64,000 bases of DNA from Chryseobacterium kimseyorum (GCF_025971945.1 NZ_JAPDHW010000004.1:1-64000), one strand, 5' to 3'. Positions 33,281 to 43,256 are shown, counted from the first letter of the stretch. Notes: generated by a model from the sequence alone, not told the origin. Made by a program: numbers and translations.

Positions 33281-36190
33281 TTATTTTGAAGCAAGAACTT
33301 CTTTGTCTGATGATGTTTTTCCGTGTACACCTTCTTCTTTTCCTGATTTCAGGAAATCATATGCAATCGCCGAAGCAATGAATATGGATGAGTACGTACC
33401 GAATCCGATACCAATCAACATCGCAAACATAAATCCTCTAAGGTTATCTCCACCGAAGATAAAGATTGCCAAAATTACAAGGATGGTTGTGAATGATGTA
33501 TTGAACGTTCTACCCAATGTACTTGAAATAGAATCATCAAATAATCCTGCCAAAGTAAGAGATTTTTTCTCTCTTAAATATTCTCTAATTCTGTCGAAGA
33601 TAATTACGGTATCATTGATTGAATATCCTAAAACCGTCAAGATCGCAGCAACAAAATCCTGATTGATCTCCATGTTGAAAGGCATAAATTTGTGAAGCAG
33701 TGAATAAGCTCCCAAAATAATTACCGCGTCATGGAACAATGCTGCAACAGCACCCAAAGAGAACTGCCATTTTCTGAATCTTACTAAAATATAGATAAAG
33801 ATACCAGCCAAAGCAGCAACAACTGCAAGTATACCGTGAGTTTTAATATCGTCTGCCACCGTAGGTCCTACTTTCTCAGAAGAAACAATTCCTGTTTCAC
33901 CTTTGTCTGCAGCTTTGAAATCTTCTAAAGTAATATTTGCCGGTAAGCTTGATTTTAAACCTTCGTATAATTTCTGCTCAACAGTCTGATCAGCTTTTAA
34001 TGATTCATCATCAATTAAGTAATCTGTAGAAATCTTCAACTGATTGTCGCTTCCAAAAGTTTTAGCCTCAACAGAAGAGTTTTTACCGTCTTCAGTGGTA
34101 AACATTTTAACTAAATTCTGCTCAACATTCTCAGCATTTACGTCTTTATCAAATCTTACAACGTAGTTTCTACCACCTGTGAAGTCAATTCCGTACTTAA
34201 ATCCGTGAATTGCGATAGATGCAATACAAACCACTGTTAAAAGTGCAGAAACAATGTAAGCGTATTTTCTTTTTCCGATAAAATCGATCCAGGTATTTCT
34301 GAATAGGTTTTTAGTTGGAGCCGTCCATACAGAAAGGTGTTTCCCTTTATGCAGTCTGCTGAAAATCATTACTCTTGAAAGCAATACTGATGTAAAGAAG
34401 GTCATTAAGATACCAATTCCTAAAGTCAAGGCAAATCCTTTGATTGGTCCTGTTCCGAATAAAAACAATACACCTGCAGTCAGCAACGTCGTTAAGTGAC
34501 CGTCAACAATTGCACTTAGTGCATGTTTGAAACCATCTTTGTATGCTTCGAGAATACTTTTCCCTGCGAATAGTTCTTCTTTTGTTCTCTCGTAAATAAT
34601 TACGTTGGTATCTACCGCCATTGCCATCGTAAGAACGATACCCGCAATACCAGGAAGCGTAAGAGTAGCATCTGCAGAATCCATAATTCCGAAGATGTAG
34701 AATAAGTTGATGATCATTGCGATCACAGCATATACTCCAGCTCCACCATAATAGAAAATAATGTATGCGATAATGATTAAGAATGCAATACCGAATGACA
34801 GCATCCCTGCATCAATAGATTCCTGTCCTAATGAAGGTCCAACCTGAGTAGCCTGAACTACTTTTGCACCAGCAGGTAATTTACCAGCTCCCAAAACGTC
34901 AACCAATTCTTTAGCTTCCTCCTGAGAGAAGTTACCAGAGATTTGAGTTCTTCCGTTTGGAATAGCATTTACAACATTCGGCGCTGTATAAACTCTGTTA
35001 TCCAAAGTTACAGCAACTGGTTTTCCAACATTTTTCTCTGTTAAAGTTTTCCAGTCTTTTGCACCTTTAGAATCCATCTGCATGTCAACCACTACTCTGC
35101 TCAGTTCGTCGTAACCAATGCTTGCTGTTTCAACCGCACCGTCAACAGGAGCTTTCTGGTTGATGTTTCCTCTAATAGCATATAATACCAAGCTGTTTGT
35201 ATCAGTAGATTCCGGCTTATATCCCCACATAAACTGGGTATACTTAATGTTTGCAGGACGTAAAGACTTGGCAATTTTGCTGTTTAATATTTTGTTAACC
35301 TTTGCAGTATCAGATAATTTAACGCTGGCAACACCATTTGTTTTCAATTTATCTAACTGAAGAAGACTCATAAAATTAATATTCTTCGCGACTCCGATAG
35401 AATCTCCTTTTGTGGAAACTGTAGTCGTAAGAGTCTGGAAATAAGAAGCTACCTCAGGAATCTGCTGAATTTCCCAAAACTGAAGTTTTGCAGAAGTTTG
35501 AAGCATTTTTTTCACCTTATCAATGTCTTTCATGCCAGGCATTTCAACAGAAATTCTTGCTGTACCCGGAACTCTCTGAACATTCGGCTGAACAGCTCCC
35601 ATTTTATCAATTCTGGTTCTGATTACTTCAAAAGCCGTACCCACAGAAAGGTCAATTCTTCTTTTGATAATACTCTGAACCTGCTCATCGGTAGTATTGA
35701 ATTTAATCTCAGAAAGATTCGTATTACCGAAAATTTCAGGATCTGCAAGTTTTAGATTAGCACCTTTAGCTCTGTTTACGGCATCAAACTCAACAAAGAA
35801 ATTGTCGATGTAAGATTTTGTTGAATTTTTCTGAACTTCGTCAGTTTTATTTAAAGCTTCGATCAGAATAGGGTTTGTAGAATAATTGGTTAAATCATTT
35901 ACAAGATCTCTCTGATTGATCTCCAATAGAACATTAATTCCACCTTTAAGATCCAGACCAAGTTTCATTTCCTTGTCTTTTGCTTTGGTGTAATAAAGTT
36001 CTGTAAAAACTAGATTCAGTGTATCCTTAGAAAGTCTTGCGATCTCTTTCTGATACTTTTCCGGATTGTCTCCTGCAATAGCAGTTGCCTGCCTTTCAAT
36101 CTTGCTGGCGTACCATGTTGGTAATAGCTCATTTAAGCAAATTAACCCTAGTACAATAGCAACAATTGTAATAAGTCCTTTTCCTTGCAT
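33281..36190 (-). CDS. secDF: Fused protein translocase subunit SecDF
   Basis: 969 residues combining SecD (about 1-600) and SecF (about 640-950), which drive proton-powered late steps of Sec export. LGLDLKGGINVLLEI is the SecD signature near the N-terminus; the large P1 periplasmic domain follows; the helices with GIVLTMAMAVDTNVIIYERTKEE carry the membrane Asp; KYGIDFTGGRNYVVRF opens SecF and GYSINDTVIIFDRIREYL is its Asp helix. Fusion is normal in Bacteroidota. It is monocistronic between terminator and promoter. Confidence 0.96.
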   Translation of the reverse strand: MQGKGLITIVAIVLGLICLNELLPTWYASKIERQATAIAGDNPEKYQKEIARLSKDTLNLVFTELYYTKAKDKEMKLGLDLKGGINVLLEINQRDLVNDLTNYSTNPILIEALNKTDEVQKNSTKSYIDNFFVEFDAVNRAKGANLKLADPEIFGNTNLSEIKFNTTDEQVQSIIKRRIDLSVGTAFEVIRTRIDKMGAVQPNVQRVPGTARISVEMPGMKDIDKVKKMLQTSAKLQFWEIQQIPEVASYFQTLTTTVSTKGDSIGVAKNINFMSLLQLDKLKTNGVASVKLSDTAKVNKILNSKIAKSLRPANIKYTQFMWGYKPESTDTNSLVLYAIRGNINQKAPVDGAVETASIGYDELSRVVVDMQMDSKGAKDWKTLTEKNVGKPVAVTLDNRVYTAPNVVNAIPNGRTQISGNFSQEEAKELVDVLGAGKLPAGAKVVQATQVGPSLGQESIDAGMLSFGIAFLIIIAYIIFYYGGAGVYAVIAMIINLFYIFGIMDSADATLTLPGIAGIVLTMAMAVDTNVIIYERTKEELFAGKSILEAYKDGFKHALSAIVDGHLTTLLTAGVLFLFGTGPIKGFALTLGIGILMTFFTSVLLSRVMIFSRLHKGKHLSVWTAPTKNLFRNTWIDFIGKRKYAYIVSALLTVVCIASIAIHGFKYGIDFTGGRNYVVRFDKDVNAENVEQNLVKMFTTEDGKNSSVEAKTFGSDNQLKISTDYLIDDESLKADQTVEQKLYEGLKSSLPANITLEDFKAADKGETGIVSSEKVGPTVADDIKTHGILAVVAALAGIFIYILVRFRKWQFSLGAVAALFHDAVIILGAYSLLHKFMPFNMEINQDFVAAILTVLGYSINDTVIIFDRIREYLREKKSLTLAGLFDDSISSTLGRTFNTSFTTILVILAIFIFGGDNLRGFMFAMLIGIGFGTYSSIFIASAIAYDFLKSGKEEGVHGKTSSDKEVLASK

Positions 36191-36219
36191 TTTGTTATAA
36201 CTACGTTAAATTAAGTCGG

Positions 36220-36227
36220 CAAATATA
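36220..36227 (-). promoter_or_regulatory. Candidate -7 box of secDF
   Basis: TATATTTG on the minus strand, 29 bases before the ATG; no clear -33 TTG. The divergent gap to 36405 holds nothing else evident. Confidence 0.4.
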
Positions 36228-36405
36228 ATGATTTTCTTGATATTTTATGAATTTTTAAGAACAGAAATGGTTTATTTTCAGATATATCGGCATTCATGTT
36301 TCAATTAAAGATTTACCAATTAATCTTATATTTTTTAATGAATTTTTCAATCGTCTTTTGGTATGAAATTTTCATTTAACATAATACACTAAATATCAAA
36401 ATATT

Positions 36406-37767
36406 ATGAAAAGATTATTACTTTCAGCAGTTCTTTTTTCTGCCATGCATTTCAATGCCCAAAGTTTTGCTTTGCAAGAATTTGCGACGGGATTTTCTAA
36501 TCCTGTAGAGATTGCACATGCCAACGACAACCGCCTGTTTGTCGTGCAACAAAATGGGATTATAAAAATCGTTCTTCCCAATGGTACTGTTAACGCAGCA
36601 GATTTTATAAATCTCAGTTCGAAAATTCTTTTTGGTGGCGAGAGAGGACTTCTGGGAATGGCTTTTCATCCACAGTACGCAACTAACGGTTACTTTTTCG
36701 TTTATTACAACAACACTGCAGGAAATATAGTCGTTGCAAGGTATACCAGAAATGCCACCAACCCTAACATTGCAGATATCGGAACTGAAAAAATTATATT
36801 AAATATTCCAAAACCTTTTGATAATCATAATGGTGGCAGCATTCACTTTGCGCCAGACGGTAATCTCTGGATCGTAACTGGTGACGGAGGAAGCGGTGGT
36901 GATCCCAATAATAACGGACAAGATAAAAACTCTCTGCTGGGAAAAATGTTGCGAATTGATATCAATTCTACAGCACCTTACAATATACCAGCCGGAAATC
37001 CCTACATCGGTGTAGACGGTGCTGACGAAGTATGGTCTTACGGTCTTAGAAATGCCTGGAAATTCTCTTTTGATCTTACTACAGGAAATGCAATGATTGC
37101 AGACGTTGGTCAGGGAGCGATTGAGGAAATCAACAAAATACCTATTGCAACTGCAGGGCTCAACTATGGTTGGCGATGCTACGAAGGAAATACGGCATAC
37201 AATACGACTGGTTGTGCGGCTTCTACAACGATGACTTTTCCAATTGCGGTATACGATCATTCCGGAGGAAAATGTTCTGTAACCGGCGGCTATGTTTACA
37301 GAGGAACAGCTTCGCCAAGCCTGCAGGGGAAATATTTCTTTGCAGACTACTGTTCTACTCAGATCGGAACACTTGATGCTAACAATACCATCACTTGGAC
37401 AACTCCTTTTACCGGAAATAACTTTTCAACATTTGGTGAAGACTACATGAAAGAACTGTATGTTGCCGCTGTCAATAACGGGAAGATTTACAAAATCACC
37501 ACGGCAACACTGGGAACACAGGAAGATAATTTATTAACAGTAAGAATTTTCCCCAATCCTGCCCATGACAGAGTTTTTGTAGAAGGCTTACAGACAGAAA
37601 ATGCAAGAATTGGCTTGATAGGTACCGAAGGTAAAATAGTTTTAGAGGGCATTAAACTCGACAGTGAAAACAGTTTTGACGTGACAGGAATTACGCCGGG
37701 AGTCTATTACCTCAACATTAAAACCACAGATCTAAAAGAATACAGCCAAAAATTAATTATAAAGTAG
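36406..37767 (+). CDS. PQQ-type glucose/sorbosone dehydrogenase with T9SS sorting domain
   Basis: 453 residues. Signal peptide to about 19 (MHFNAQS end), then a six-bladed beta-propeller of the soluble glucose dehydrogenase/sorbosone dehydrogenase family: GERGLLGMAFHPQYATNGYF, IHFAPDGNLWIVTGDGGSGG and WSYGLRNAWKFSFD are typical calcium/PQQ blades. Residues about 380-453 form a type-A T9SS C-terminal domain (VRIFPNPAHDRVFVEGL ... GVYYLNI), so it is exported across the outer membrane. Likely oxidises a sugar or polyol at the surface if PQQ is available; whether this species makes PQQ is unknown. A 7-bp tandem repeat starts at its stop codon. Confidence 0.86.
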   Translation: MKRLLLSAVLFSAMHFNAQSFALQEFATGFSNPVEIAHANDNRLFVVQQNGIIKIVLPNGTVNAADFINLSSKILFGGERGLLGMAFHPQYATNGYFFVYYNNTAGNIVVARYTRNATNPNIADIGTEKIILNIPKPFDNHNGGSIHFAPDGNLWIVTGDGGSGGDPNNNGQDKNSLLGKMLRIDINSTAPYNIPAGNPYIGVDGADEVWSYGLRNAWKFSFDLTTGNAMIADVGQGAIEEINKIPIATAGLNYGWRCYEGNTAYNTTGCAASTTMTFPIAVYDHSGGKCSVTGGYVYRGTASPSLQGKYFFADYCSTQIGTLDANNTITWTTPFTGNNFSTFGEDYMKELYVAAVNNGKIYKITTATLGTQEDNLLTVRIFPNPAHDRVFVEGLQTENARIGLIGTEGKIVLEGIKLDSENSFDVTGITPGVYYLNIKTTDLKEYSQKLIIK

Positions 37768-37836
37768 CTTATGGCTTATGGCTTATGGCTTATGGCTTAT
37801 GGCTTATGGCTTATGGCTTATGGCTTATGGCTTATG
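37768..37836. repeat. Heptanucleotide tandem repeat, CTTATGG x ~9.9
   Basis: 69 bp of perfect CTTATGG repeats directly after the TAG of the sugar dehydrogenase gene and just before its terminator. Perfect identity suggests active slippage, so copy number should vary between strains. As it is outside the frame, it cannot switch this gene by frameshift. Confidence 0.95.
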
Positions 37837-37841
37837 CAAAT

Positions 37842-37876
37842 AAAAGCGATTCATATCTGAATCGCTTTTATTTTAT
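37842..37876. terminator. Bidirectional terminator
   Basis: Arms AAAAGCGATTCA (37842-37853) and TGAATCGCTTTT (37858-37869) with a 4-nt loop and T-rich flanks on both strands; serves the convergent dehydrogenase and hemN genes. Confidence 0.9.
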
Positions 37877-39231
37877 ATTGTCATTGAAAAAATTCTGGTT
37901 TCCGGTTTGTTTCTCATCATTCTGAGGTCAAAAACCATGGCGACGTTTCTTGTGAAAGCTCTGCCTTTTTCAGTAATTTTTATTTGATTGTCATGAATTT
38001 CAACTAATTCATCTTTCTCCATTTCTCTCAACATTTCGAAAGCATTTTCAAGCTCAGGAAAAGAGTTTTGAAGATCGAAAGAAGTTTCAAGCTGACACAT
38101 CAGGTTTAAAATATGTCGTCGGATTGTTAAATCTTCATCACTTAAAATATGTCCTTTTACCACAGGAATTACACCTTCTTCGACCGTTTTTTGATATTCT
38201 TCAACCGTTTTTACATTCTGTGCAAATGCATACCAGGAATCTGAGATCGCAGACATTCCCAAACCGACCATCAATTGGGTTTTGCTGGAAGTATATCCCA
38301 TAAAGTTACGGTGCAGTTTTTTCTGAATTAAAGACTGATACAGATCATCATGTTCGAGAGAAAAATGATCCATTCCAACCTCAATATATCCCAGATTTTC
38401 CAGCAACTGTTTTCCATCTTCGTACAAACGTCGCTTTTCTTCGCCACTCGGAAGATCATTTTCATCAAAACCACGCTGCCCTACTCCTTTTACCCACGGA
38501 ACGTGAGCGTAAGAATAAAATGCAAGACGGTCTGGTTTCAGTTCCATTGTTTTACGGATGGTATGTTCCATGGCTTCCCAGCTTTGATGCGGCAGTCCGA
38601 ATACCAAATCATGGCTTATTCCTGTATATCCGATTTCTCTGGCGATTTCTGTAACCTCTTTTACTTTTTCAAAAGGCTGAATTCTGTTGATTGCTTTCTG
38701 TACTTTTAAATCATAATCCTGAACACCAAAACTGGCTCTTCTGAATCCTAAATCATATAAAGTCTGAAGATGCTCTCTGGTTGTATTATTAGGATGACCT
38801 TCAAAAGAAAATTCCTGATGCTCAGCAATTTCAACTGTTGAAAAAATACCTTCCAACAATGTTCTTAAATTTTGTGGAGAGAAAAAAGTAGGCGTTCCGC
38901 CACCTAAATGCAGTTCCTTTAACTTTGGTTTTCCGTTAAATAATTCAAGATAAAGTTTCCATTCTTTCAAAACACTTTCGAGATATGGAATTTCAACACT
39001 GTGTTGCTTCGTAATCCGTTTATGACAGGCGCAAAACGTACATAATGCTTCACAGAAAGGCAGGTGAATGTAAATAGAAATCCCCTCATCAGAATTGCTT
39101 TCATTGAAAGATCTGATCACACTTTCTTTCCACTTTTCCGGAGAAAATGAACTTTCGTCCCAATAAGGTACAGTAGGATAAGACGTGTAACGAGGACCTG
39201 GAATATTATATTTATCGATTAAAGAGTTCAT
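37873..39231 (-). CDS. hemN: Oxygen-independent coproporphyrinogen III oxidase
   Basis: 452-residue radical-SAM enzyme that decarboxylates coproporphyrinogen III in haem synthesis. The cluster motif is C60-x3-C64-x2-C67 in HLPFCEALCTFCAC, with an extra C69 typical of true HemN; GGGTPTF binds AdoMet. MNSLIDKYNIPGPRYTSYPT is the characteristic N-terminal tail of HemN, absent in HemW. A TAATTTTG box (39279-39286 minus) lies 47 bp upstream. Confidence 0.95.
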   Translation of the reverse strand: MNSLIDKYNIPGPRYTSYPTVPYWDESSFSPEKWKESVIRSFNESNSDEGISIYIHLPFCEALCTFCACHKRITKQHSVEIPYLESVLKEWKLYLELFNGKPKLKELHLGGGTPTFFSPQNLRTLLEGIFSTVEIAEHQEFSFEGHPNNTTREHLQTLYDLGFRRASFGVQDYDLKVQKAINRIQPFEKVKEVTEIAREIGYTGISHDLVFGLPHQSWEAMEHTIRKTMELKPDRLAFYSYAHVPWVKGVGQRGFDENDLPSGEEKRRLYEDGKQLLENLGYIEVGMDHFSLEHDDLYQSLIQKKLHRNFMGYTSSKTQLMVGLGMSAISDSWYAFAQNVKTVEEYQKTVEEGVIPVVKGHILSDEDLTIRRHILNLMCQLETSFDLQNSFPELENAFEMLREMEKDELVEIHDNQIKITEKGRAFTRNVAMVFDLRMMRNKPETRIFSMTI

Positions 39232-39278
39232 ACTGAAAATTTAAAACAAGATTAAATCCGTAAAGGATTTTAACTATG

Positions 39279-39286
39279 CAAAATTA
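39279..39286 (-). promoter_or_regulatory. Candidate -7 box of hemN
   Basis: TAATTTTG on the minus strand, 47 bases before the ATG. No convincing -33 TTG. No FNR-type dyad seen. Confidence 0.35.
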
Positions 39287-39327
39287 ACTATTACAGATGA
39301 CTTTTTCTCTATGAATTATGTTAGGTC

Positions 39328-40233
39328 TTATTTTATAATCAATCTAAATACTTCTTCGGCAAAGTTTTTTCCAAGGTCAATATACCCTGCGCTGTCATAA
39401 TGCCACGGATCATTTCCGTAATTGTATCTGATGGTTGAGCGTACGACAGCTGCTCTTTTATCATCTTTCACAAATTTTTCCTGAGCATACTGCACCAGTT
39501 CTCCTGTCGGCCAAACCTTTCCTTTTTCATTCTTCCCTGAATCGGAAATTTTGCCAATGACTACGGGCAAATCATCTGTAAGTAGAGCTGCCCGCATTTG
39601 ATTCATTAAAACTTTCAAATGACCATAATAGCGGCTGGCAATCTCTTCATCATGGCTCGCATCACCTTCACCCTGCATCCACAGAATTCCGGATGGTAAG
39701 AGCTCATCTATTTTTCCATCTCCGTCAATGTCAGTTTCAGCCAACGCATTTTTTAAGGTTTTAAGAAAGTTATCATACTGGCTGATTCCGTTAGTACCAT
39801 GAAAATCGGCATCCCAACACCCGAAACCACCTCTTGCGACACTGTCGATCGAGGTTCCTTCTCTAGCATATTTTATCAGGGCAATTTTATCATTAGGGAA
39901 CAGCTCTTTGATTCTTTTGGCGAAAGATAATTCCAAACCAAATCTGTCAGAAAGCTGATTGCTTTTCCCGTTTGTTTTGAATCCTGTCCCATTGCCGGGT
40001 TTTAAAACATCCCACTTCCCCGTTCCACCGTTCAAATCACCATCAGGAACTGAATTTCCCTGAAAAATATAGATCTCTTTAAAAGATTTTAAATCGTTGG
40101 GTAAATCCTTATTGTAACCAAATCCATTCATATTCGACTGTCCGGCAAGAATAAACACCCTGATTTTTTGGGGATAGAAAAAAGTCGGAATAAGTATAAG
40201 AAAGAAGATTTTCAAATTTTTCATTAAGATCAT
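39328..40233 (-). CDS. SASA-type carbohydrate acetylesterase
   Basis: 301 residues. Signal peptide (FFLILIPTFFYPQ) from either ATG at 40233 or, three codons on, at 40224. VFILAGQSNMNGFG has the catalytic Ser of the SGNH-like sialic-acid acetylesterase/CE6 family (block I), LWMQGEGDASH is block III, and DPWHYDSAGYIDLG near the end supplies the Asp-His pair. Probably a periplasmic deacetylase of plant or sialylated glycans. It follows by 95 bp an Asp-box protein gene in the same direction. Confidence 0.8.
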   Translation of the reverse strand: MILMKNLKIFFLILIPTFFYPQKIRVFILAGQSNMNGFGYNKDLPNDLKSFKEIYIFQGNSVPDGDLNGGTGKWDVLKPGNGTGFKTNGKSNQLSDRFGLELSFAKRIKELFPNDKIALIKYAREGTSIDSVARGGFGCWDADFHGTNGISQYDNFLKTLKNALAETDIDGDGKIDELLPSGILWMQGEGDASHDEEIASRYYGHLKVLMNQMRAALLTDDLPVVIGKISDSGKNEKGKVWPTGELVQYAQEKFVKDDKRAAVVRSTIRYNYGNDPWHYDSAGYIDLGKNFAEEVFRLIIK

Positions 40234-40328
40234 TTTTATTCAATATTACTGACGTTTTTGAGCAGAAAAAAAATATTTAACTGAACTTTCAACGTTATAA
40301 ATTTAATTTAGATGTAATTCTGTTTTAT

Positions 40329-41342
40329 TTAATTGATTTTCACTTTGATTATTCGGTCTTTCCCGGCAAAAACAACAGTGTTGCCGTCAACCCATTCACA
40401 GACGAAAAGTCCTTTTTCATCAGAAATTTTCTTCCAGGTTTTTCCAAAGTCTGATGAGTAACTGATATGCTGATCACCAACCGCTATGATTTCTCTGCCT
40501 TTCGACTGGGGCTTTATTTTCACACAAGTCATATATCCTGCATTCTGTCCGGATGCCTGAATTTTCCAAGTTTCTCCTCCGTCATTCGTTGTAGCAATAT
40601 TGTTGATATTTGCATCTTGTTTTGTATAATCTCCACCGACTGCGATGCCAAATTTGTCGTCCACAAAATCAATAGAATAAATTCCCTGAGATGAAATTCC
40701 CTGAACAAAAGGTGTATTGAAAGCTTCTAACTTTTCATTTTTCAGATGTAATCTCAAAATCCTTGAAGTATTTCCACCGGTTCCCACCCAAAGATAATTT
40801 TGTCCCGCTGAAATATTGGTATTACTCGCGGCAAATGCGACTTCCCCAGTATTCATTTTTAGATGTGAAAACTTTTTAATTTCAAATTTCCCTCTGTTAA
40901 AATTGAATTGCAACAGTTTTAGATTTAAATCTGCTGAAGGATCTGAAAATGCGTAAAATTTATTTTTATGAAAATAGAGGGCGTCGTAAAAAGCTGTTTT
41001 TGCAGTGTCCCTATAAACGACAGTGAATTTCAGACTTTTCTTATCAATCTTGAAGAACTGTGCAGGACTTTCGATATTGATGGCATACAGTGAATTTTTA
41101 TCCTGAGCCAAAGTTCTGAACTGCAGTTTTTTTTCTGACAGCTTTATCTGCTTCTGTTCCTGAGGATTTTTCAAATCAACATAACCAAATTTAGAATCTG
41201 TGCCACTGTACCACAGTTTATTACCGTCAATTTCAATTGCGCGAATACTGATTTTATCGTTTAGTAAAGTTTCAAAACTTACATTCTGAGCGAATAGCGA
41301 TGCAGCGAGGAAAGACAATAATAAGGGGAAGAGTTTTTTCAT
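40329..41342 (-). CDS. Secreted beta-propeller with Asp-box (BNR/YCF48-like) repeats
   Basis: 337 residues from the ATG ending at 41342 (start chosen because it opens a signal peptide MKKLFPLLLSFLAASLFAQ; the upstream frame to 41384 has no such reason). Two Asp-box repeats are visible: TNDGGETWK and SSDFGKTWK, typical of sialidase-like and YCF48-like propellers. No catalytic Arg triad of sialidases was recognised, so I call it a propeller of unknown role. Homologues are often named oxidoreductase without evidence. Confidence 0.72.
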   Translation of the reverse strand: MKKLFPLLLSFLAASLFAQNVSFETLLNDKISIRAIEIDGNKLWYSGTDSKFGYVDLKNPQEQKQIKLSEKKLQFRTLAQDKNSLYAINIESPAQFFKIDKKSLKFTVVYRDTAKTAFYDALYFHKNKFYAFSDPSADLNLKLLQFNFNRGKFEIKKFSHLKMNTGEVAFAASNTNISAGQNYLWVGTGGNTSRILRLHLKNEKLEAFNTPFVQGISSQGIYSIDFVDDKFGIAVGGDYTKQDANINNIATTNDGGETWKIQASGQNAGYMTCVKIKPQSKGREIIAVGDQHISYSSDFGKTWKKISDEKGLFVCEWVDGNTVVFAGKDRIIKVKIN

Positions 41343-41420
41343 AGGTAGAGTTTTTATTATACTGTCTCCAAAATCGTCCAACATTGACCTCTTTCAATCC
41401 TGAAAACATTCAAATTTAAT

Positions 41421-41449
41421 CAAAAAAAATTCCGCATAAAGCGGAATTT
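41421..41449 (-). terminator. Intrinsic terminator of the APC permease gene
   Basis: AAATTCCGC (41427-41435) and GCGGAATTT (41441-41449), loop ATAAA; the minus strand runs into eight T. Confidence 0.9.
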
Positions 41450-41453
41450 AAAT

Positions 41454-43097
41454 TCATTCTTTATTGTCAATATTGATATTGACGTCTTCTAAAGGTTTCT
41501 GTTCGGCCTTAAAAGTTTCACCATAACCTCCATTCTGCAGTTTTGAATTTCTTTTACTGTAAAGGAAGTAAATGATAAACCCAATAATTAACCATCCGAA
41601 AGAATACATCTGCGCTTCTTTGCTCAGGTTGAAAATCAAGTATACATTAATTGCAATTCCTAAACATGCAATCACCGGCAATGCAGGAACTCTGAAACTT
41701 CGTACCAAATTTGGCTCTTTCACTCTTAAAACCCATACAGCAACACATACCATCGTGAATGCGAATAGTGTTCCGAAACTTGTCATATGCGCCAAATCAT
41801 TAATAGGTGTCAAGGATGCTATAACAGCAATCACCGATCCCAAAATCATTAAGTTTTTTCTAGGAACACCTGTTTCTGCATTTACTTTTGAGAATGTTGC
41901 AGGAATCAATCCGTCTTTAGACATTCCTAAGAAAATTCTGGACTGGCCCATAATCATTACCATCAATACTGAGATCAAACCAACTGTAGCTGCGATTGTA
42001 ATAATATAACCAGCCCACGCCTGACCTGCAATATCAAATGCATACGCTACCGGAGCTTTAATTGCATCAGGATATTTTCCTAAAGGATTAAAATCTGTAT
42101 AATGCATCATCCCTGTAAGAACTAGAGACACTAGAATATATAAAATTGTACAGATTACCAATGAAGTGATAATAGCAAACGGAACATCTTTTTTAGGATT
42201 GATCGCCTCACCTGCCTGCGTAGAAACTGCATCGAAACCTACATACGCAAAGAAAATAGCAGATGCTCCCGCAACAATTCCGGCAACGCCATAGGCTTTA
42301 TGAGGAACTCCGTTTTCTGTGATCGTTGTAGCTTCAGGAATAAACGGTGTCCAGTTAGCTGTATCAATAAAAAATATACCGGCAATAATTACAAATATAA
42401 TTGCAGATACTTTTAAAATTACAATAAAGTTGTTTGCTTTTGCAGCGCCTTTTGTACCTCTCAATAAAATCCAGATTACAAATAGAACAATAACCAATGC
42501 AGGAAGATTCAGGAACAGTTTGAAATCAAAAAGTTCCGGAGCAGCATTAAAATTACTGATAGTCTCCTGAAAGCCCAATAATTTATCTGCCGGCAGTTTT
42601 CCTTCCGCCAATTGTTTTGTAGCTTCCCCGAATGCTTTGTGAGCAGTACCCGGATCTGTCGTCATCCAATAAGGAAGGTGTAAACCAAACATTTTGAGAA
42701 GTTTACCAAAGTAGCCCGACCACGACACAGCGACGGTCATCGACCCCATTGCATATTCCAAAATTAATCCCCAACCTATAATCCAAGCAAAAATTTCTCC
42801 TACTGTTCCGTACGCATAAGCATATGCAGAACCTTCCACTGGAAGTATTGATGCAAACTCTGCGTAGCACAAAGCTGCGAATACACAGGCAATCCCCGCA
42901 ATTACAAAAGACAATGCCAAAGCAGGTCCTGCATTGTAATAAGCACCGGTTCCTGTAAGCACAAAAATTCCTCCTCCGATAATAGCTCCAATTCCGATTG
43001 CAGTAAGGCTCCATTTACCTAAAACACGTTTAAGTTCGCTCTTCTGTATATCGGCTTCGTAAGCACTCATTGGCTTTTTAGCCCAAATTTTCGACAT
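41454..43097 (-). CDS. APC-superfamily amino-acid permease (CAT type)
   Basis: 547 residues, 12 or more helices. WSLTAIGIGAIIGGGIFVLTG is the helix-1 substrate-binding break of APC carriers; GFDAVSTQAGEAINP in helix 6 region and the C-terminal extra helices place it near cationic amino-acid transporters (CAT/YfnA). The Gly-rich start of helix 1 and PVEGSAYAYAYG are intact. A substrate other than Lys/Arg/Orn cannot be excluded. It is monocistronic. Confidence 0.88.
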   Translation of the reverse strand: MSKIWAKKPMSAYEADIQKSELKRVLGKWSLTAIGIGAIIGGGIFVLTGTGAYYNAGPALALSFVIAGIACVFAALCYAEFASILPVEGSAYAYAYGTVGEIFAWIIGWGLILEYAMGSMTVAVSWSGYFGKLLKMFGLHLPYWMTTDPGTAHKAFGEATKQLAEGKLPADKLLGFQETISNFNAAPELFDFKLFLNLPALVIVLFVIWILLRGTKGAAKANNFIVILKVSAIIFVIIAGIFFIDTANWTPFIPEATTITENGVPHKAYGVAGIVAGASAIFFAYVGFDAVSTQAGEAINPKKDVPFAIITSLVICTILYILVSLVLTGMMHYTDFNPLGKYPDAIKAPVAYAFDIAGQAWAGYIITIAATVGLISVLMVMIMGQSRIFLGMSKDGLIPATFSKVNAETGVPRKNLMILGSVIAVIASLTPINDLAHMTSFGTLFAFTMVCVAVWVLRVKEPNLVRSFRVPALPVIACLGIAINVYLIFNLSKEAQMYSFGWLIIGFIIYFLYSKRNSKLQNGGYGETFKAEQKPLEDVNINIDNKE

Positions 43098-43248
43098 ATT
43101 TTTTTATTTATTAAAGATTTACGAAAATATAAAAATTTTAACGATATTAACATTTATTAATAAAAATTCATGATTTAATTTACATTTAAAAATATAAAAA
43201 ACTGATTTACACTTGTTTTACACATTTTAAAGCGACTGTTTTTTTGCT

Positions 43249-43256
43249 TATTTTTG
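43249..43256 (+). promoter_or_regulatory. Candidate -7 box at the pnuC start
   Basis: TATTTTTG ends 5 bases before the pnuC ATG at 43262; a TTG 33 bp upstream is too far for the usual spacing. No riboswitch fold (NAD or TPP) was recognised in the 164-bp gap. Confidence 0.35.

Noticed and set aside
37768..37836. Phase-variation repeat controlling a reading frame
   Set aside because: The heptamer array starts after the stop codon and no frame runs through it.
40329..41342. Sialidase
   Set aside because: Two Asp-boxes are present but the Arg triad and the catalytic Tyr/Glu pair were not recognised.
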